NCBI GenBank assembly: GCA_036897625.1
Contig: JAYMTA010000680.1
Span: 1 to 25,293, forward strand
Reading direction: 5' to 3'
From: Pelargonium cotyledonis
Taxonomy: Eukaryota > Streptophyta > Magnoliopsida > Geraniales > Geraniaceae
Length of the DNA: 25,293 nucleotides
In this document: one piece after another, positions 1 through 22,893 of the stretch
How the letters are laid out: each line of letters opens with the position of its first letter
Numbering within the stretch: position 1 is the stretch's first letter
Program-made: the position numbers and the translations under genes
Notes under the pieces: model-generated
Seen by the model: only the letters and a program-made list of their open reading frames with translations
Databases searched by the model: none
Told to the model about the DNA's origin: nothing

Positions 1-423
1 TAGCTCATTCTCATTCTATTTTTCCAATGTGGGACAACACCCACTTCTCAACAAAAAGGTTCGTGGTTAATAACTTTGATATTGCGAATCTAACTATGAT
101 TTCCCCAAATTCCCAAAATCATTTTAGCATTAAGAAGAAAATTAAATATTCTAATTCCCCTCAGAGAAATTGCTAATTATGCAATCAAACCAATCAATGT
201 GTGTGCATTGCTTACTTTAAACTTTTTCTTGCATCGGACTTTTCTCCTAATAAATTCTTTTTGGCTCTTCATCGAAGCTAATCATGTCTCTACTCTGGGA
301 CAAATAAATTGTGTGGTAGGAAATTTTCTAGCATCAAGTAGTAATCTTGTAATTAATATAATTTTGTGTCTGGATTACCAGGCAACATGGATTTCCTATA
401 ATGACAACTTGTCCGATATGCAG
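1..423. other. AT-rich flank of the kinase gene, probable intron
   Basis: No exon of the kinase N-lobe can be recognised here. The frame that continues upstream from the first recognisable kinase exon meets a stop at 402-404, so coding cannot run through this stretch without a splice junction. A good acceptor (CAG at 421-423) precedes the exon. The stretch is therefore most simply the end of a long intron whose upstream exons lie left of the window. A 5'-truncated gene copy would look the same. Confidence 0.5.
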
Positions 424-1363
424 GATCTAGTTCTGCCTCCATAAAATTAGACTGGGAAACCCGGTTGAGAATAGCTCTTGAAGCTGCCAAGGGTTTGGAA
501 TATCTCCATGAACATACCAGTCCACCAGTGATTCATAGAGATTTTAAAAGCAGCAACATTCTCTTGGACAGACATTTCCATGCCAAAGTATCTGATTTTG
601 GATTGGCCAAGCTTGGATCTGACAAAGCTGGCGGACATGTTTCTACACGTGTGCTGGGTACCCAAGGATATGTGGCACCTGAGTATGAACCCATTAACTC
701 TTAGCTTCAACTATTTAGGAAGATACATATTGTTTATACACGTGTCTGTTGGCTGAAGTTTTGAATTCAATAGTGTTTGTCTTTTGGCTTGGTTGGCTAT
801 ACAGGTATGCATTAACTGGACATTTGACGACAAAATCAGATGTGTATAGTTACGGGGTGGTCCTTTTGGAGTTGCTTACTGGCAGAGTTCCTGTTGATAT
901 GAAGAGGGCTCATGGGGAAGGCGTTCTTGTATCTTGGGTAGATCCTCTATCCTCTTGAACTAATTCTAGTACAACTCAATGATTTTTCTTTTATATTATG
1001 AGAATTTGCTCTTTAAATTTTATTTTTTGCCTTTCCCATCCCTAATGTCTCACATACCTATTTGTGTACCTTATCTGTGGGGAAAAGGCTTTGCCCCACT
1101 TGACAGATAGAGAGAAGGTTGTGCAGATCATGGATCCCGCTCTGGAGGGCCAATACTCAATGAAAGAGGTCATTCAGGTGGCCGCAATAGCTGCAATGTG
1201 TGTGCAACCGGAGGCAGATTATAGGCCACTGATGGCCGATGTTGTACAGTCTCTGGTCCCATTGGTGAAAAACCACAGGTCAGCAACGACAAAGGTAGGC
1301 AGCTGCTCTAGCTTTCACGCCCCCAAGTCTCCCATGACTCCCAAGTCTCCAATTGACGCCTGA
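424..1363 (+). CDS. Receptor-like cytoplasmic kinase, RLCK-VII/PBL type, C-terminal part
   Basis: Ser/Thr protein kinase catalytic half, in three exons at 424-682, 805-937 and 1088-1363. The introns are GT-AG and keep frame (GA|G within APEY, then after VSW), the junction positions I recall for PBS1-like genes. Visible motifs are the catalytic loop HRDFKSSN, the DFG in [10 protein letters not shown], the activation segment ending [10 protein letters not shown], then [17 protein letters not shown] and the C-lobe arginine in YRPLMADVV. The tail is rich in SP/TP pairs ([11 protein letters not shown]) and the stop is at 1361-1363. RLCK-VII kinases usually act at the plasma membrane downstream of receptor kinases in immunity and growth. 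The glycine loop and the VAIK lysine are absent because the 5' exons are not in view. No stop or frameshift interrupts the three exons. The family call is strong; the exact orthologue is not resolved. A truncated duplicate cannot be excluded. Confidence 0.82.
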
Positions 1364-2686
1364 GCCTCGTCTGAAACCAAACTAATTAACCTAACTGAGA
1401 TCATGTGTACTATGCCCAACTAGCGATATTATTGTTGTAACTTTTAGTCGTCTTTTAGTATCAGAAGCTAGCTAGCTAGATTGTTGTAGTTTTAGGCATT
1501 CAGTAATTATTTGGATCGAAAACTCAAAACTGCATTGTACCCGAAACAATCCAACCATTAAGCTTTATCATTCCATGGACATTTTTGGAGCTTATGATCA
1601 TTAGTACAGCCATGGAAGCTCTGGTTTTGTAACAGATTCACTTAAAGGAAGATAAAGAAATTATGCAGAAAGACATGCAGCTTTGATTGACTTGACTAAT
1701 ATATGCACAATACGTACGAGAATGTCAAGTCCAGCTTGAGCTGCCTTCAAAACTTTGATTACTTCATTGCAAGTTGAAGTCGTCGTTACTTTTATGCTTT
1801 TGCTTCCCAGTAACCATCCTGATTTTATCCAAACAACTGAACTGGTCACAAGCCACATGTGTTTCTCGAACATATTGAAACCGATTTTACACGTTTTTTG
1901 GCCACTCTCTTGTGCGTGAGTTTCCTCGTATCATGCATTGTGTTTTTTCGTGCTTACAAAATGAATGTGTACAAACCAGTCGACCGTTACAATAAGCACA
2001 CAACTAAGTACCTAATTATGGAACCAAACATTTGATTACAAATTCAATTCGAATTTATTCCGACCGAGATAATAAGAAGATTCAGCTATATAATTAACGG
2101 TTTGAGATCTAGTCAGTACACATTTGAACGGACATATACAGATATAAATATTAAGTTACGGTGTGTCAAATTCTTGTAACACTTGGTTAAGTCTTAGTCG
2201 ATAATCTCACAATTAACTAAGAATATTTTTTCTTTCATGTAAGCCATGTGTTTGTAGATCTAGTCAAAACAATTATTCTCCCAACTAATTGAACATTAAA
2301 AATGCTATTAGCAACTAATCATGCAGGAGTGACATTAGTAAAATAAAATAAAATAAAAATGAAAGATAATGACAAAGCCACAAAAGTGTAAAGTGATTAA
2401 CACATACTTATAATTGCAACCTAAGGGTATAGCTTAGTTGATTACTTGTATTTGTTTACTCTAATTTTGGCAAAAAATTACCCTATTTTTATGGACTCAT
2501 ACAACTCATCATCATGCAGTGGGACCCACCAACTCAAGAAAAAAAACAACTGGTCAAGATCCCATTATTGGGCCCCATGTGATATCCCTGTCCCCATCAG
2601 GTCCACAGCATTTCACCATGCACATGCAAAGCACCAGATCACACCTCTCCTCTCATCACTACCACTTCAGACAAAGAACAGTCAAA
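1364..2686. other. Intergenic: kinase 3' UTR and upstream region of the GSK3 gene
   Basis: AT-rich sequence between two plus-strand genes. It should contain the 3' UTR and polyadenylation region of the upstream kinase and the promoter of the downstream GSK3 gene. An (AAATA)-like run occurs around 2340-2357. A 70-codon minus-strand open frame at 1661-1873 is not recognised as a gene. Nothing else is supported. Confidence 0.5.
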
Positions 2687-2687
2687 A

Positions 2688-2694
2688 TATATAG
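2688..2694 (+). promoter_or_regulatory. Probable TATA box of the GSK3 gene
   Basis: TATATAG about 150 bases before the start codon. A purine-rich leader follows immediately. This fits a transcription start near 2715-2725, but the start itself cannot be seen. Confidence 0.4.
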
Positions 2695-2712
2695 ATTAGT
2701 AGATAATAGATT

Positions 2713-2826
2713 GAGAAGAAGAAGAAGAAGAAGAAGAGAGTGATAAAAAAAAAAGGAGAAAACAATAATAATAATATTAGAGAGAGAGAGAGGAAAGGGA
2801 CCATTTTTAGAGAGAGAAAGGTAGAG
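2713..2826 (+). repeat. GAA and GA microsatellites in the GSK3 leader
   Basis: A run of about eight GAA triplets (2713-2740) is followed by an A-rich patch, an AAT run, a GA run (2779-2792) and further GAGA blocks up to about 2826. This is the presumed 5' UTR and core promoter. GAGA tracts are common in plant core promoters and leaders, and their length is expected to vary between accessions. Confidence 0.8.
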
Positions 2827-2842
2827 AAGAGCTGTACTCCAC

Positions 2843-7752
<4,910 letters not shown>

Positions 7753-8414
7753 ACATGTCATGAAAATGAGGAGAGGACTCAAGTCATGTGCTGGAGGATA
7801 GATGTGAAGCAAAGGCTGGCCTTATTGTGGCCTAATTGGCACCTTCTCTCGCGTCAAAGATGTATACATATATACTGGCTGTTCAGGTTTACCTGGAAGA
7901 CTGGCGAATCTGTTTACCAAGTCTAAATACCTTCTGTTTTCCCTTTTATTTTTGTATATTGTTTTGGTAGTAAAGGTTCCAGCAAAATCTAGGAAGTATA
8001 AGAAGATTGAGAAAGTCTTGTTTTAGCTAGGTAGGAGTTGCAAAAATCCCATAAGAGCTGAGCCAGCTTTCTCTCTACTTCAAGAACATGATGTTTTGCT
8101 ACTATTTTTTAAAGTTGTTCATCTTCAAGCTATTTGATTCCTAGTTCTTATATTGAAACATCAATGTCAAAGCACAAGCACACAATAATCAATGTATAAA
8201 TAGTTTTGTTCAACATGAAAGTAAAATTTGAAAAATGTTAAAAGTTTTCTAGGATTATTGTGTCGATAGGCTCTTTTGTAATAGTACAAAGAGCTCAATT
8301 TTATTGCCCTACCCTTCTAATTAAGGGTTGGGAAAGAAGAAAGCAAACAAAATCTTAACTAGGCCTCACTAAATTACCAGAAGAACATGAATCCAAAATG
8401 TGTCATCAGAGAGC
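7753..8414. other. Convergent 3' ends of the GSK3 and aminotransferase genes
   Basis: These 662 bases lie between the stop codon of the plus-strand kinase and that of the minus-strand aminotransferase. They must hold both 3' UTRs and both polyadenylation regions. The sequence is AT-rich with no open frame resembling a protein. No unambiguous poly(A) signal could be assigned to either gene. Confidence 0.6.
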
Positions 8415-13301
<4,887 letters not shown>

Positions 13302-13344
13302 AGACACCGCTTCTGAGTCTGCAAATTGATCTCTTCTCTCTCAC

Positions 13345-14245
13345 TTTATCTTCTTGACTGAAGAAACTGAGACGCTCTATAGTCGGAAATGAAAAATTGC
13401 ACTACTTTTTATATTACTAGCAATCGCTTTGATATGCGTGAGATGCTTGCTCGATCGAATTGGGCAATTGGGTATTGGCTGGTTCGTTCGAATTTTTTAA
13501 TATTATTTTTAAGTTAATTACAAATCTGCCCCATATTTGATTTTTGTTGGTTTGTTTTTTATTTATTGGCTGCTCAATTATGGCCAATGCCATGAATGTC
13601 ATTTGGTAGACTTTTTTGCTGTATGGAATATATCTTTATTTTCCTTGACTTTTATAGGTGCTTATTGAATTTACTATTTTACCCCTGTCTAGGCGTATTT
13701 GTTGGGAATGTCCACTCTAGCTTTTAGGCTGTTTGAAGCGATGGCAGGAATGTCATTTACTATTGGCCCATCGTATTTGAGGAAGATCTTGATACAACCA
13801 TAAAACTGAGTTGCTATTTTTAAGAGAAAATCAAATATGTATTATGCGGAACTATTCAAACACATCGTTTCAAATAATTGTGTGAAGATCCGACACACAC
13901 ATCACAAAATTATGAATATATTAAGCTCAAACACGCTTAGAATGTGCGATCGCAATGCCGATCAAGCTTTGTGCAAATGCTATGAAAGCATATGATATGA
14001 CACCAATAGCTCCACTTGAACAGTTTAGAATATAAGATAAAACCAATGCGATTATGCTGAAGATTATATGTTTCAACAACATTAGTTGAGATAAGAAAGA
14101 AACGGGTAAAAGGATTGTGCTAAAAAACAATACTCCAAAACATCTGACAAAACTTGACAAGTAAAAAAGGTAATGGATGCTGGTGTAGTACACATCAACC
14201 AGTCAAAAAACCAAATAACTGGACACTAACAAGGCAGGGGATTGA
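13345..14245. other. Intergenic: aminotransferase promoter and RPL11 3' region
   Basis: Both flanking genes are on the minus strand. The part next to 13345 should carry the aminotransferase leader and promoter, and the part next to 14245 the L11 3' UTR. The sequence is AT-rich with T-runs. No gene, RNA gene or clear transposon is visible. Confidence 0.55.
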
Positions 14246-16159
<1,914 letters not shown>

Positions 16160-16278
16160 TTTCGACCCAAATGCAACAACAAAAACACGAAAGTGAGAAA
16201 CCAAATCTGTTAATGCAAGTGCAGAGAGCGGGAGAGATAGAGAAATGGTAAAATCTACGGAAAGAGAAAGAAACTGAC

Positions 16279-16281
16279 CAT
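16279..16281 (-). promoter_or_regulatory. Possible upstream ATG in the RPL11 leader
   Basis: An ATG lies 120 bases before the L11 start and would open an eight-codon frame ending in TAG. It is directly followed by GTCAGT, which could instead be a 5' UTR splice donor, with a candidate acceptor AACAG downstream. Either reading depends on where transcription starts, which the sequence does not show. Confidence 0.25.
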
Positions 16282-16357
16282 TGGAAAGGTTGGGGAAGCT
16301 ACTGCAGCCGCCGATGGAGGAGTGAGAGATGAGGATTGAAGCGAGAGAGGAGAAAAG

Positions 16358-16400
16358 AAAAACCCTTAATATGTTGGGGATAAAGTGGAGCTAGGGTTTT
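16358..16400. promoter_or_regulatory. Telo-box-type elements upstream of RPL11
   Basis: AAAACCCTAG on the minus strand (16391-16400) contains the AAACCCTA telo-box core. AAAACCCTT on the plus strand (about 16358-16367) is a near match. Telo boxes are a known feature of plant ribosomal-protein promoters and usually lie close to the transcription start. The location 200-240 bases before the L11 start codon fits that role. Confidence 0.55.
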
Positions 16401-17652
16401 GACGAGCCCTCAAATGTCTAATGACGAAAACACCCTCCAATTTTCGAACTTTTCTCTTTTTCTCCTGGATTTCAATGGTAATTGTGTATTTAACTCATTT
16501 AAGTTCTACTCCGACTTGTTGAGACAAGTGGTTTAAACGCTTAAAAATATTTTTAGGTCTTGACTTCTTGGATTAAAGCGCTTTTACGACTGTGTGGGAG
16601 TGCAGTGAGATTTTAAGTTAAAATGAGAGATATTGAATAATTTCTCTTATGAAATACTAATTATTTGTAAGAGCATTCATATTGAAATGACTCAATTTGA
16701 GTCACTACCTATTACATCGGTAAGTTTTTATCTACCACATCAACAAGTGACTCAAAATAAAAAATCACTCATTGTTGGGACTCACTTTCAAACCCTTAAA
16801 TGAGACCCACATCTATCATAAAATAAACAATATTTAGAATGTGAGACACTTGTCTAATTTTGATTGGCCAAGAAAAAATAAAATAATAAAAAGAGTGCTA
16901 AGGGACCGGCCCTAAACTAAGGAACTGACCCTTAACTTTCTTTCCCTCCTTTGAAGGATCTCTGACAATTTATGACAATTTGCTTGGACCAATGCATTGG
17001 GTCCCTTTGATAAAGATGCTCTAATAATCGTTGTCCAAATTTTGCCCCTTATTTATAATTGGATTAAGAGAAAAGTGCATATTGAGTCGGGCATTTCATA
17101 TTAAGCATGTGTAGTTCCTTTACTCACAACCCAACCCTCACCCATAACATGAAACTCACCGTTACAGGTCAGGTTAGTTTAAGTTGAATTTGAATTGTCG
17201 ATTCTACCGTCATTACTCCATAGATCCATAACTCATTTTTCAACGACAACTTCAATCCCAAGTTGTGTTTGCTCTTGCTTTAATTAAGTGCTTGTTTGTT
17301 CAAGCTACTTGCAGCTACAAATCATTCACATTAGCCAAACTTTCAGATGATGTTTTTGCTGATGTTCATAACAATAACGGAGAGATGACAACTTCAAGCA
17401 ATTTTTGTGTCGTTTAGCTCGAAATTAGTAAAATTCTACATCCCAAAAATTGTTGTTGTGGGGAGGTAAGAGAATATATACCAGTCCTACTCTTACATCA
17501 AAAATAGCAAATTTCCAAAGAATGAATACCAAAGAATGATTTAAACCAACAAATTTGGTTAAAAATTGATGCATTCTCTCCAAACCCAGACCTTGTTGCT
17601 CTTCAAAATAATTTTTGCCTTGCACTACTCTTTGTTTATGCGTAACCTTAGA
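16401..17652. other. Intergenic between RPL11 and TAF4 genes
   Basis: This holds upstream sequence of the L11 gene and the 3' flank of the TAF4 gene, both on the minus strand. Apart from the MITE-like element at 16671-17021, the sequence is AT-rich without protein-like open frames or RNA genes. Confidence 0.55.
16671..17021. mobile_element. Tourist-like (PIF/Harbinger-type) MITE
   Basis: A non-coding 351-base block starts GAGCATTCATATTG and ends with the complement, GATGCTC. The terminal inverted repeats match at 17 of 25 positions, including the first six. TAA flanks both ends directly (16668-16670 and 17022-17024), the three-base target duplication typical of PIF/Harbinger elements. The interior is AT-rich and has no transposase frame, as expected for a non-autonomous element. 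The decayed repeats suggest an old insertion. Confidence 0.65.
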
Positions 17653-20600
17653 TTAATCAGTTGCAGCTTCAGAACGAACCTTCTCGTACAAGCCGCAGAT
17701 CAGATTTGACCTACACATCTGAGGTTCTCTTTCCAGGGCTGCAATAACATCCTTCACACTAATACTGCGAGCCACTATCTGCGACATGGCACCTTGGTTT
17801 CTTCCAAACTTTCTACTAGTCCCTGTTGAAATATTACTCGAGTAATGATTTCAAAATACAGAAATGGATGTTGTGCGTCAATCCTTTCAGACAAGCTAGT
17901 CATATCATTTATCATTTTTCTTATTGCTCATTTACTATATCATCATCTGGATAGTAGCTATGGTTGTGGAATCAGCCAATTACACAATATGATATTTGTA
18001 CCGTTTATCTATTGAACCAACAAAATCTGCATTGACAATTAAGTTAAGAACTTGATAAAGAAAAAACAAAACCAAGCTTACCCGATACAACAACAGGAGA
18101 AGAATATCCTCTTTTTTCTGCATCTTGGTTTTCCCTTGTATTTCTTCCAGAGGTTGATGAAGACTTGTGATTCGTATCTTTTCCTGGCTGAGAACCAGAT
18201 GCAACATCTGTTCCTCCCTCGCGTTTCTGGCGAGCTTGCTCAGCCATAAGTTGCCATTTTGACAGCATGTCATCTCCTCCAACAGCAGCGCGGGCAGCAA
18301 CATTTGCGGCTGTTGTCCTCATTTTATCATCCTCCTTGTTTACCTTTGTATACCAGAAAGTTCAACAATAGTCTCTTTAATTTGGCAGTGATAACCATAT
18401 AGTGTCAGCAAATGAATCTTCCTAGAAGGTTTGATACCTTGAGTAGATTCATACGACCATCGTCCTTCCCATTATCACAATCAGCTCCGGCACTGTCCTC
18501 AGGCTACATACAGATTCATAAATAATTCGTGGCATAAAACAATATACAGATGCCTAAAGCATAAAAATAAAAATGACAGCAGCCTCAGAACTCTCAGTCA
18601 TATGACACGCATGAATCACATATGTTAACGTATTATTAAATGCATCTACTTTGAGTTTGGATCTGTTTCTAATCAGCCTGTTCATAAGAAATGCCCTAAG
18701 CAAATGAATAGATCGTATTCCTTGCACAGAAAAATAAAAGTTACTAACTTGATTTTGCTTTCGGAGCTTTTCTGCTTCAGCTTGTTTTTTATCCCATTCT
18801 TCCTTAGCTTTTCGGTTCATTGTAGCAATCTGTTGCCGGACATCTGAGACGATGAGAGTTCGGTGTCTCGGCTTCTCTGCATCAATACGCTACAAAATTG
18901 TTCTGAATTAGAAAAATAAACAATGATCGAATTATACAGATGATTCAAGATAACAGAAAGAGAAAAACAAAATGCAACTAACCTGTTTTGACAAACTGAT
19001 AAGATTATTAATCAGAATCCGCATTCTTTCCTCCACACACTGAAGAGTCACTTGTGTAAGAAAATATATGAAATATAGTTAAAAGGACAAGTAGCTAACA
19101 TCATACCAGAGACAAGCACCGCTCTACTTCATTGCTTATATTCTTCACTCCACATTTGGCCACCGCCCAAAAAACACACACACACACAAACCAAATGTCA
19201 ACAACTGTGCTACTAATACTACTTTTTCCATCAAGCAGAAGCAAATGCAATTACAGTAATCATAACAATAGTGGAGATTTTAACTGATCTCAGCCAGCTT
19301 CTTTTGAAGGGGATTTTTCTGCAAAAGAAGCTTTTCTTCTTCTTCTTGGACTACTTTTCGAGATGCTTCAGAAACTCGATTGTCCTCCTTGGGACCAGAA
19401 AATAGCTGTTCTTCCTCTTCCTATTTAAGAGCAGAATTCCATTAAGATTTCTGACTTCATAATTCTGAAAAGAGTGTAGTATATATTCATTTTAGCTGAA
19501 ACTCAGGGAGGAGAATGAATGAAGGTCAAATACTGTACCCTTAGATTAACTCCGCTAACAGCTGTGACATCATTAAGTTCATCAAGGCTTTGATCCAGAA
19601 AAGCTCCAGATACTTTTTGCTTTTTACTGAAGGATGATCACAGAAAGCAGTAAAAATGTATTAATAAAGGTTACCACAGCAAGAAAAGTTTTTTTTTTCA
19701 AGAAAAAACAACTCAGCTTGTTGCAGGAGAAGTCATTTCACCTAGGCAGAGGTGGAGAGGAACCATGTGAATCCAGTGGTTTCTTCTGGCCAACAGAAGT
19801 CTTTTTAGGAGGAGTCCTTGCATAAATGCCAACTGGTGAAGCTGTAGAGGGGATCTGAGAGCCTAACTGTTCATGTATGGATACACCATGGAAGTTAATT
19901 AGAGATTCATTATGAAGCAATAACAGTTATATGCTTTCAAGGCAGCACTTGAATTCAATATTTTGAAGGGCAGAAAACATAGTATTCACATAAATCATTC
20001 GCACAGGTCTGTGAAAAGAAATATTTGTTCATTATATTTTAGTATACTGCATTGTGTACTGCAAATATATTTTCCTTTACGGTCACAAATGATTTAAGCT
20101 GTGTATGAAAGTATTCAAGGGAGAATGACTTCTAGCAGGAAGTAAAATTACTATTAGATCCAACTCAGGATATATAGCATTTGAAGACTACAAGTAATGA
20201 CATATTCTATAAATTTGAAAAATAAAATAGCTCCCCTTGAGATTCCAAACACTCTTCATTCAATTCCATGTGAAAGCAGATCCCTGCACTCTTGCATAGT
20301 CACAGAAGGAGAATATTGCATGAAATGACTAAAAACTCTCATTAAGAAAACAAAACTTCTAATTTTTCACACTCAATGATAAGATTTCCAAACCATGTGC
20401 GCTGGTCAAGAGTAAAAGATAATTTCACACAAAGTAGTTTTATTATGAGGCTATAACACATGCAAATCATTGATGGTTCCATAAAAAAATATATGCATCA
20501 AGACCACAACAAACTAGTAAAACATTGATGATCAAGATGAAATTACCGGGGCATTAGAGTCCATCTGTGAAGGCAAGGAAGGAGAAACTGAACTTGGAGA

Positions 20601-22893
20601 CACCATGCTCATAGATGTTGAGAAACCCATTCTTGAAGACTGTTTCTCTAGAGACTCATCCTTCATAGTTCCTGACACAGCATTTCCTTGCTCAACCTGT
20701 GGAGCACAAAAAGATGATAATCCCTTTGGTGTAGCCACCTGGGATTTTTGCTGTTGATCATTAGCCTGATCAACGAGTTCTTGTTTTACATAATTCATTG
20801 ACGTTAAAGAGCCGGGGTTATGTTCTTTACTGGTTGTTGATTGCCAAGGAACAGGGTTCTGATGCATTGTCGGGCTACTTGTAAACTGAGACAGAGATCC
20901 ACTCTGCCCTCTCTTGGTATCATTAAAAGAGTTTTGCCTCTCAAACTTAGATACACTCATGCTTACTCCTCCTAACTGGGTTCCACCCATGCTTTGATGA
21001 AGCGGAATTTGCCTCATTTGTGGATCATGAGGTTGTGTTTTGAGAGATGATGCGGAAGTATTGACATTTGTCCCAGGATACTGGTGATAATAACCACCAG
21101 GATTACCATATATGGGAAAGGATGTCTGAGGGAAGTGCACATGTTGCTGCTGCTTGCTGAGCCCTTGAATGGGGATTGACGAGCGCTCCCCTTCTTGATT
21201 GACAATGCTCAAATTGGAAGAAGAAATTTGGCCTACTTGCATTCCATGTGAATCGAAGTGACGTTCAACCTCTCGGGAATTTTTAGCAGTATTTTCTACA
21301 TCTGGATAGGTAGACTCAGTCTGTGCTTCGACAGCTGAAGATGAAGCATGGGGCAGGTCGGCTTGCCCCTTTTGATTAAGTTGTACCGATGCTTGGCGAT
21401 CAGTGAACTGTGTGATACTGCCATTAGAGGCTGGTATCCTCAACTGGTGTTGAGGAACTGAAGCTTTTGACTGTGGCTGGAATTGGTTTGGACTTTCCTG
21501 AAAGTGCAGAAAAACTTTATCTTGACTTTTGACATTGATACAAAATGAAATACAGAAGTATGCCTAACAAATGCTTACCTGCCCATTTAATTGGGATACC
21601 GCCGTCTTTAACATCCGATCCCCAACAATATTTCTCATTAACCTTACAAATCCTTCTTTGGGGATTTCTTTTTTCTAGAAAAAACATTGACAGTTGGAGA
21701 AACCAGGATACAAATAACACATCAAATAAATTGCACTTGAGGAAAAGAGAGAGATTAATAGTTCAAGTCCGAATCCTACCCTTAGTTTATCATAAAGTGT
21801 TTGAAGTTGCATGGCTCTGTTTTTATCTAGTTGGGGCAGTATGACTGGCATCAATTCGGCAAATGGTACTTGCTTACTACGATTTGCTGTGTTATTTGCT
21901 TGCTCTGTGATTGTTGCCTGTTGATTACTCATCTTTTGTAATTTTAAGTACTGAGAGTCTGAATTATGCATTCTGTCCTGCTCATGTACAGGGACAGAAT
22001 TCGTTTCAGAAATCTGCAACCCAGTTGTTTGGGTAATGTGGGGAGCAACTTTGTCTCCACGCTGTTGTAGATGGTCATCTTGGGATTGTTGGTGCTGCAA
22101 CTGGAGGCGATTGAGCTCTTGATTATTTGATTGTTGCTGCGGAACATTAGCACTGGACCCTTGTTGCTTTAGCTCCATTTCAGATGAAAGGTAGCCACGC
22201 TGCTGTGCAGCTTCTAGGTTTTGTTGATTTTCATAGCCTGTACTTTCACCATGGCTGGTATTTTGCCACTGAAGAAAGGATTGGCTGGAAGTTGGGTTTC
22301 TTCCTTGAGACAAAACTGCTGCATTTTCCAGTCATGAATATCAAATATAATCATTAAAATTTTGACAACATATAAAATTTCAACCTACATCAACTCATAA
22401 TACAGATGAAACCAAGCTAATTGTCATAGCTGCTAATCTCACCTAAATTTCGACAAAATCAAGTAAAGCAATCCACCAAAAAAAACATCCAATCCTCTCA
22501 GCAAAACAGAAAAATTATTCATAATGGTTCTTTAACCAAAGCGGTTAAGTTCATATCAGCTGATCAACCTAAACTAATGATCAATTTAGACAAATTAAGA
22601 TAATGGCATCAATATAAAACAGTGAGCAAGGCTTGATATGATACCAGCAGCATCAGATTCAGAGTGCCCTCCAATGTCTCTGTTTAGGGCAGCTTGGAAG
22701 GCCTCCACTTCCGCCCCAGAATGCATATTTTCATCCTGTGAAAATATCAAAACAGCACAAACAGTTCATTTATTTTTACTGGAACCCCAATCCGTACGAA
22801 TATGAGATCCATTGGAGACCAATAGAGAGAAAATTAGAGAAGGAGAGGACGGACCTCGTCTTCCTCAAGAAGCTTCATTATGGAAGGGTCCAT
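17653..22893 (-). CDS. TAF4: Transcription initiation factor TFIID subunit 4 (TAF4/TAF4b)
   Basis: Nuclear TFIID subunit; in the family it pairs with TAF12 through a histone fold and helps recruit RNA polymerase II. My model has 933 aa. Exons: 22893-22855, 22735-22645, 22318-21780, 21674-21579, 21497-20547, 19866-19742, 19626-19539, 19420-19285, 19147-19107, 19039-18983, 18889-18749, 18503-18438, 18343-18082, 17822-17653. Domains: conserved N-terminus [20 protein letters not shown], a Q/S-rich segment, an RST domain (about 192-252, [18 protein letters not shown] to [10 protein letters not shown]), then a long Q/S/P-rich linker. The C-terminal TAF4 domain starts near [20 protein letters not shown] and runs through [13 protein letters not shown] and CVEERMR to [15 protein letters not shown]; the end is [14 protein letters not shown]. 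All junctions are canonical except that the exon 9 acceptor seems displaced (see findings). The ATG at 22893 is chosen because it begins the conserved N-terminus. Confidence 0.93.
19171..19188. repeat. CA/GT microsatellite beside a TAF4 splice acceptor
   Basis: An ACAC run next to an A-run; on the TAF4 sense strand it reads GTGTGTGT followed by T's. It lies just upstream of the expected position of the exon 9 acceptor, and may have contributed to the loss of the ancestral AG. Confidence 0.8.
19867..20546 (-). other. Intron 5 of the TAF4 gene (680 bp)
   Basis: Its donor GTAATT follows the CCG codon at 20549-20547 and its acceptor ACAG precedes TTAGGC at 19866. The intron is AT-rich with no recognisable gene or element in it. 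Confidence 0.7.

Noticed and set aside
1661..1873. 70-codon minus-strand open frame with a protein-like look (KVLKAAQAGLDILVRI)
   Set aside because: No family is recognised and no matching exons were found around it. It lies in the presumed 3' flank of the kinase gene, so it is more likely chance.
2410..2450. A-box-like sequence resembling another tRNA-derived repeat
   Set aside because: No B box follows at the right distance and no repeat copy was seen, so the match is too short to support.
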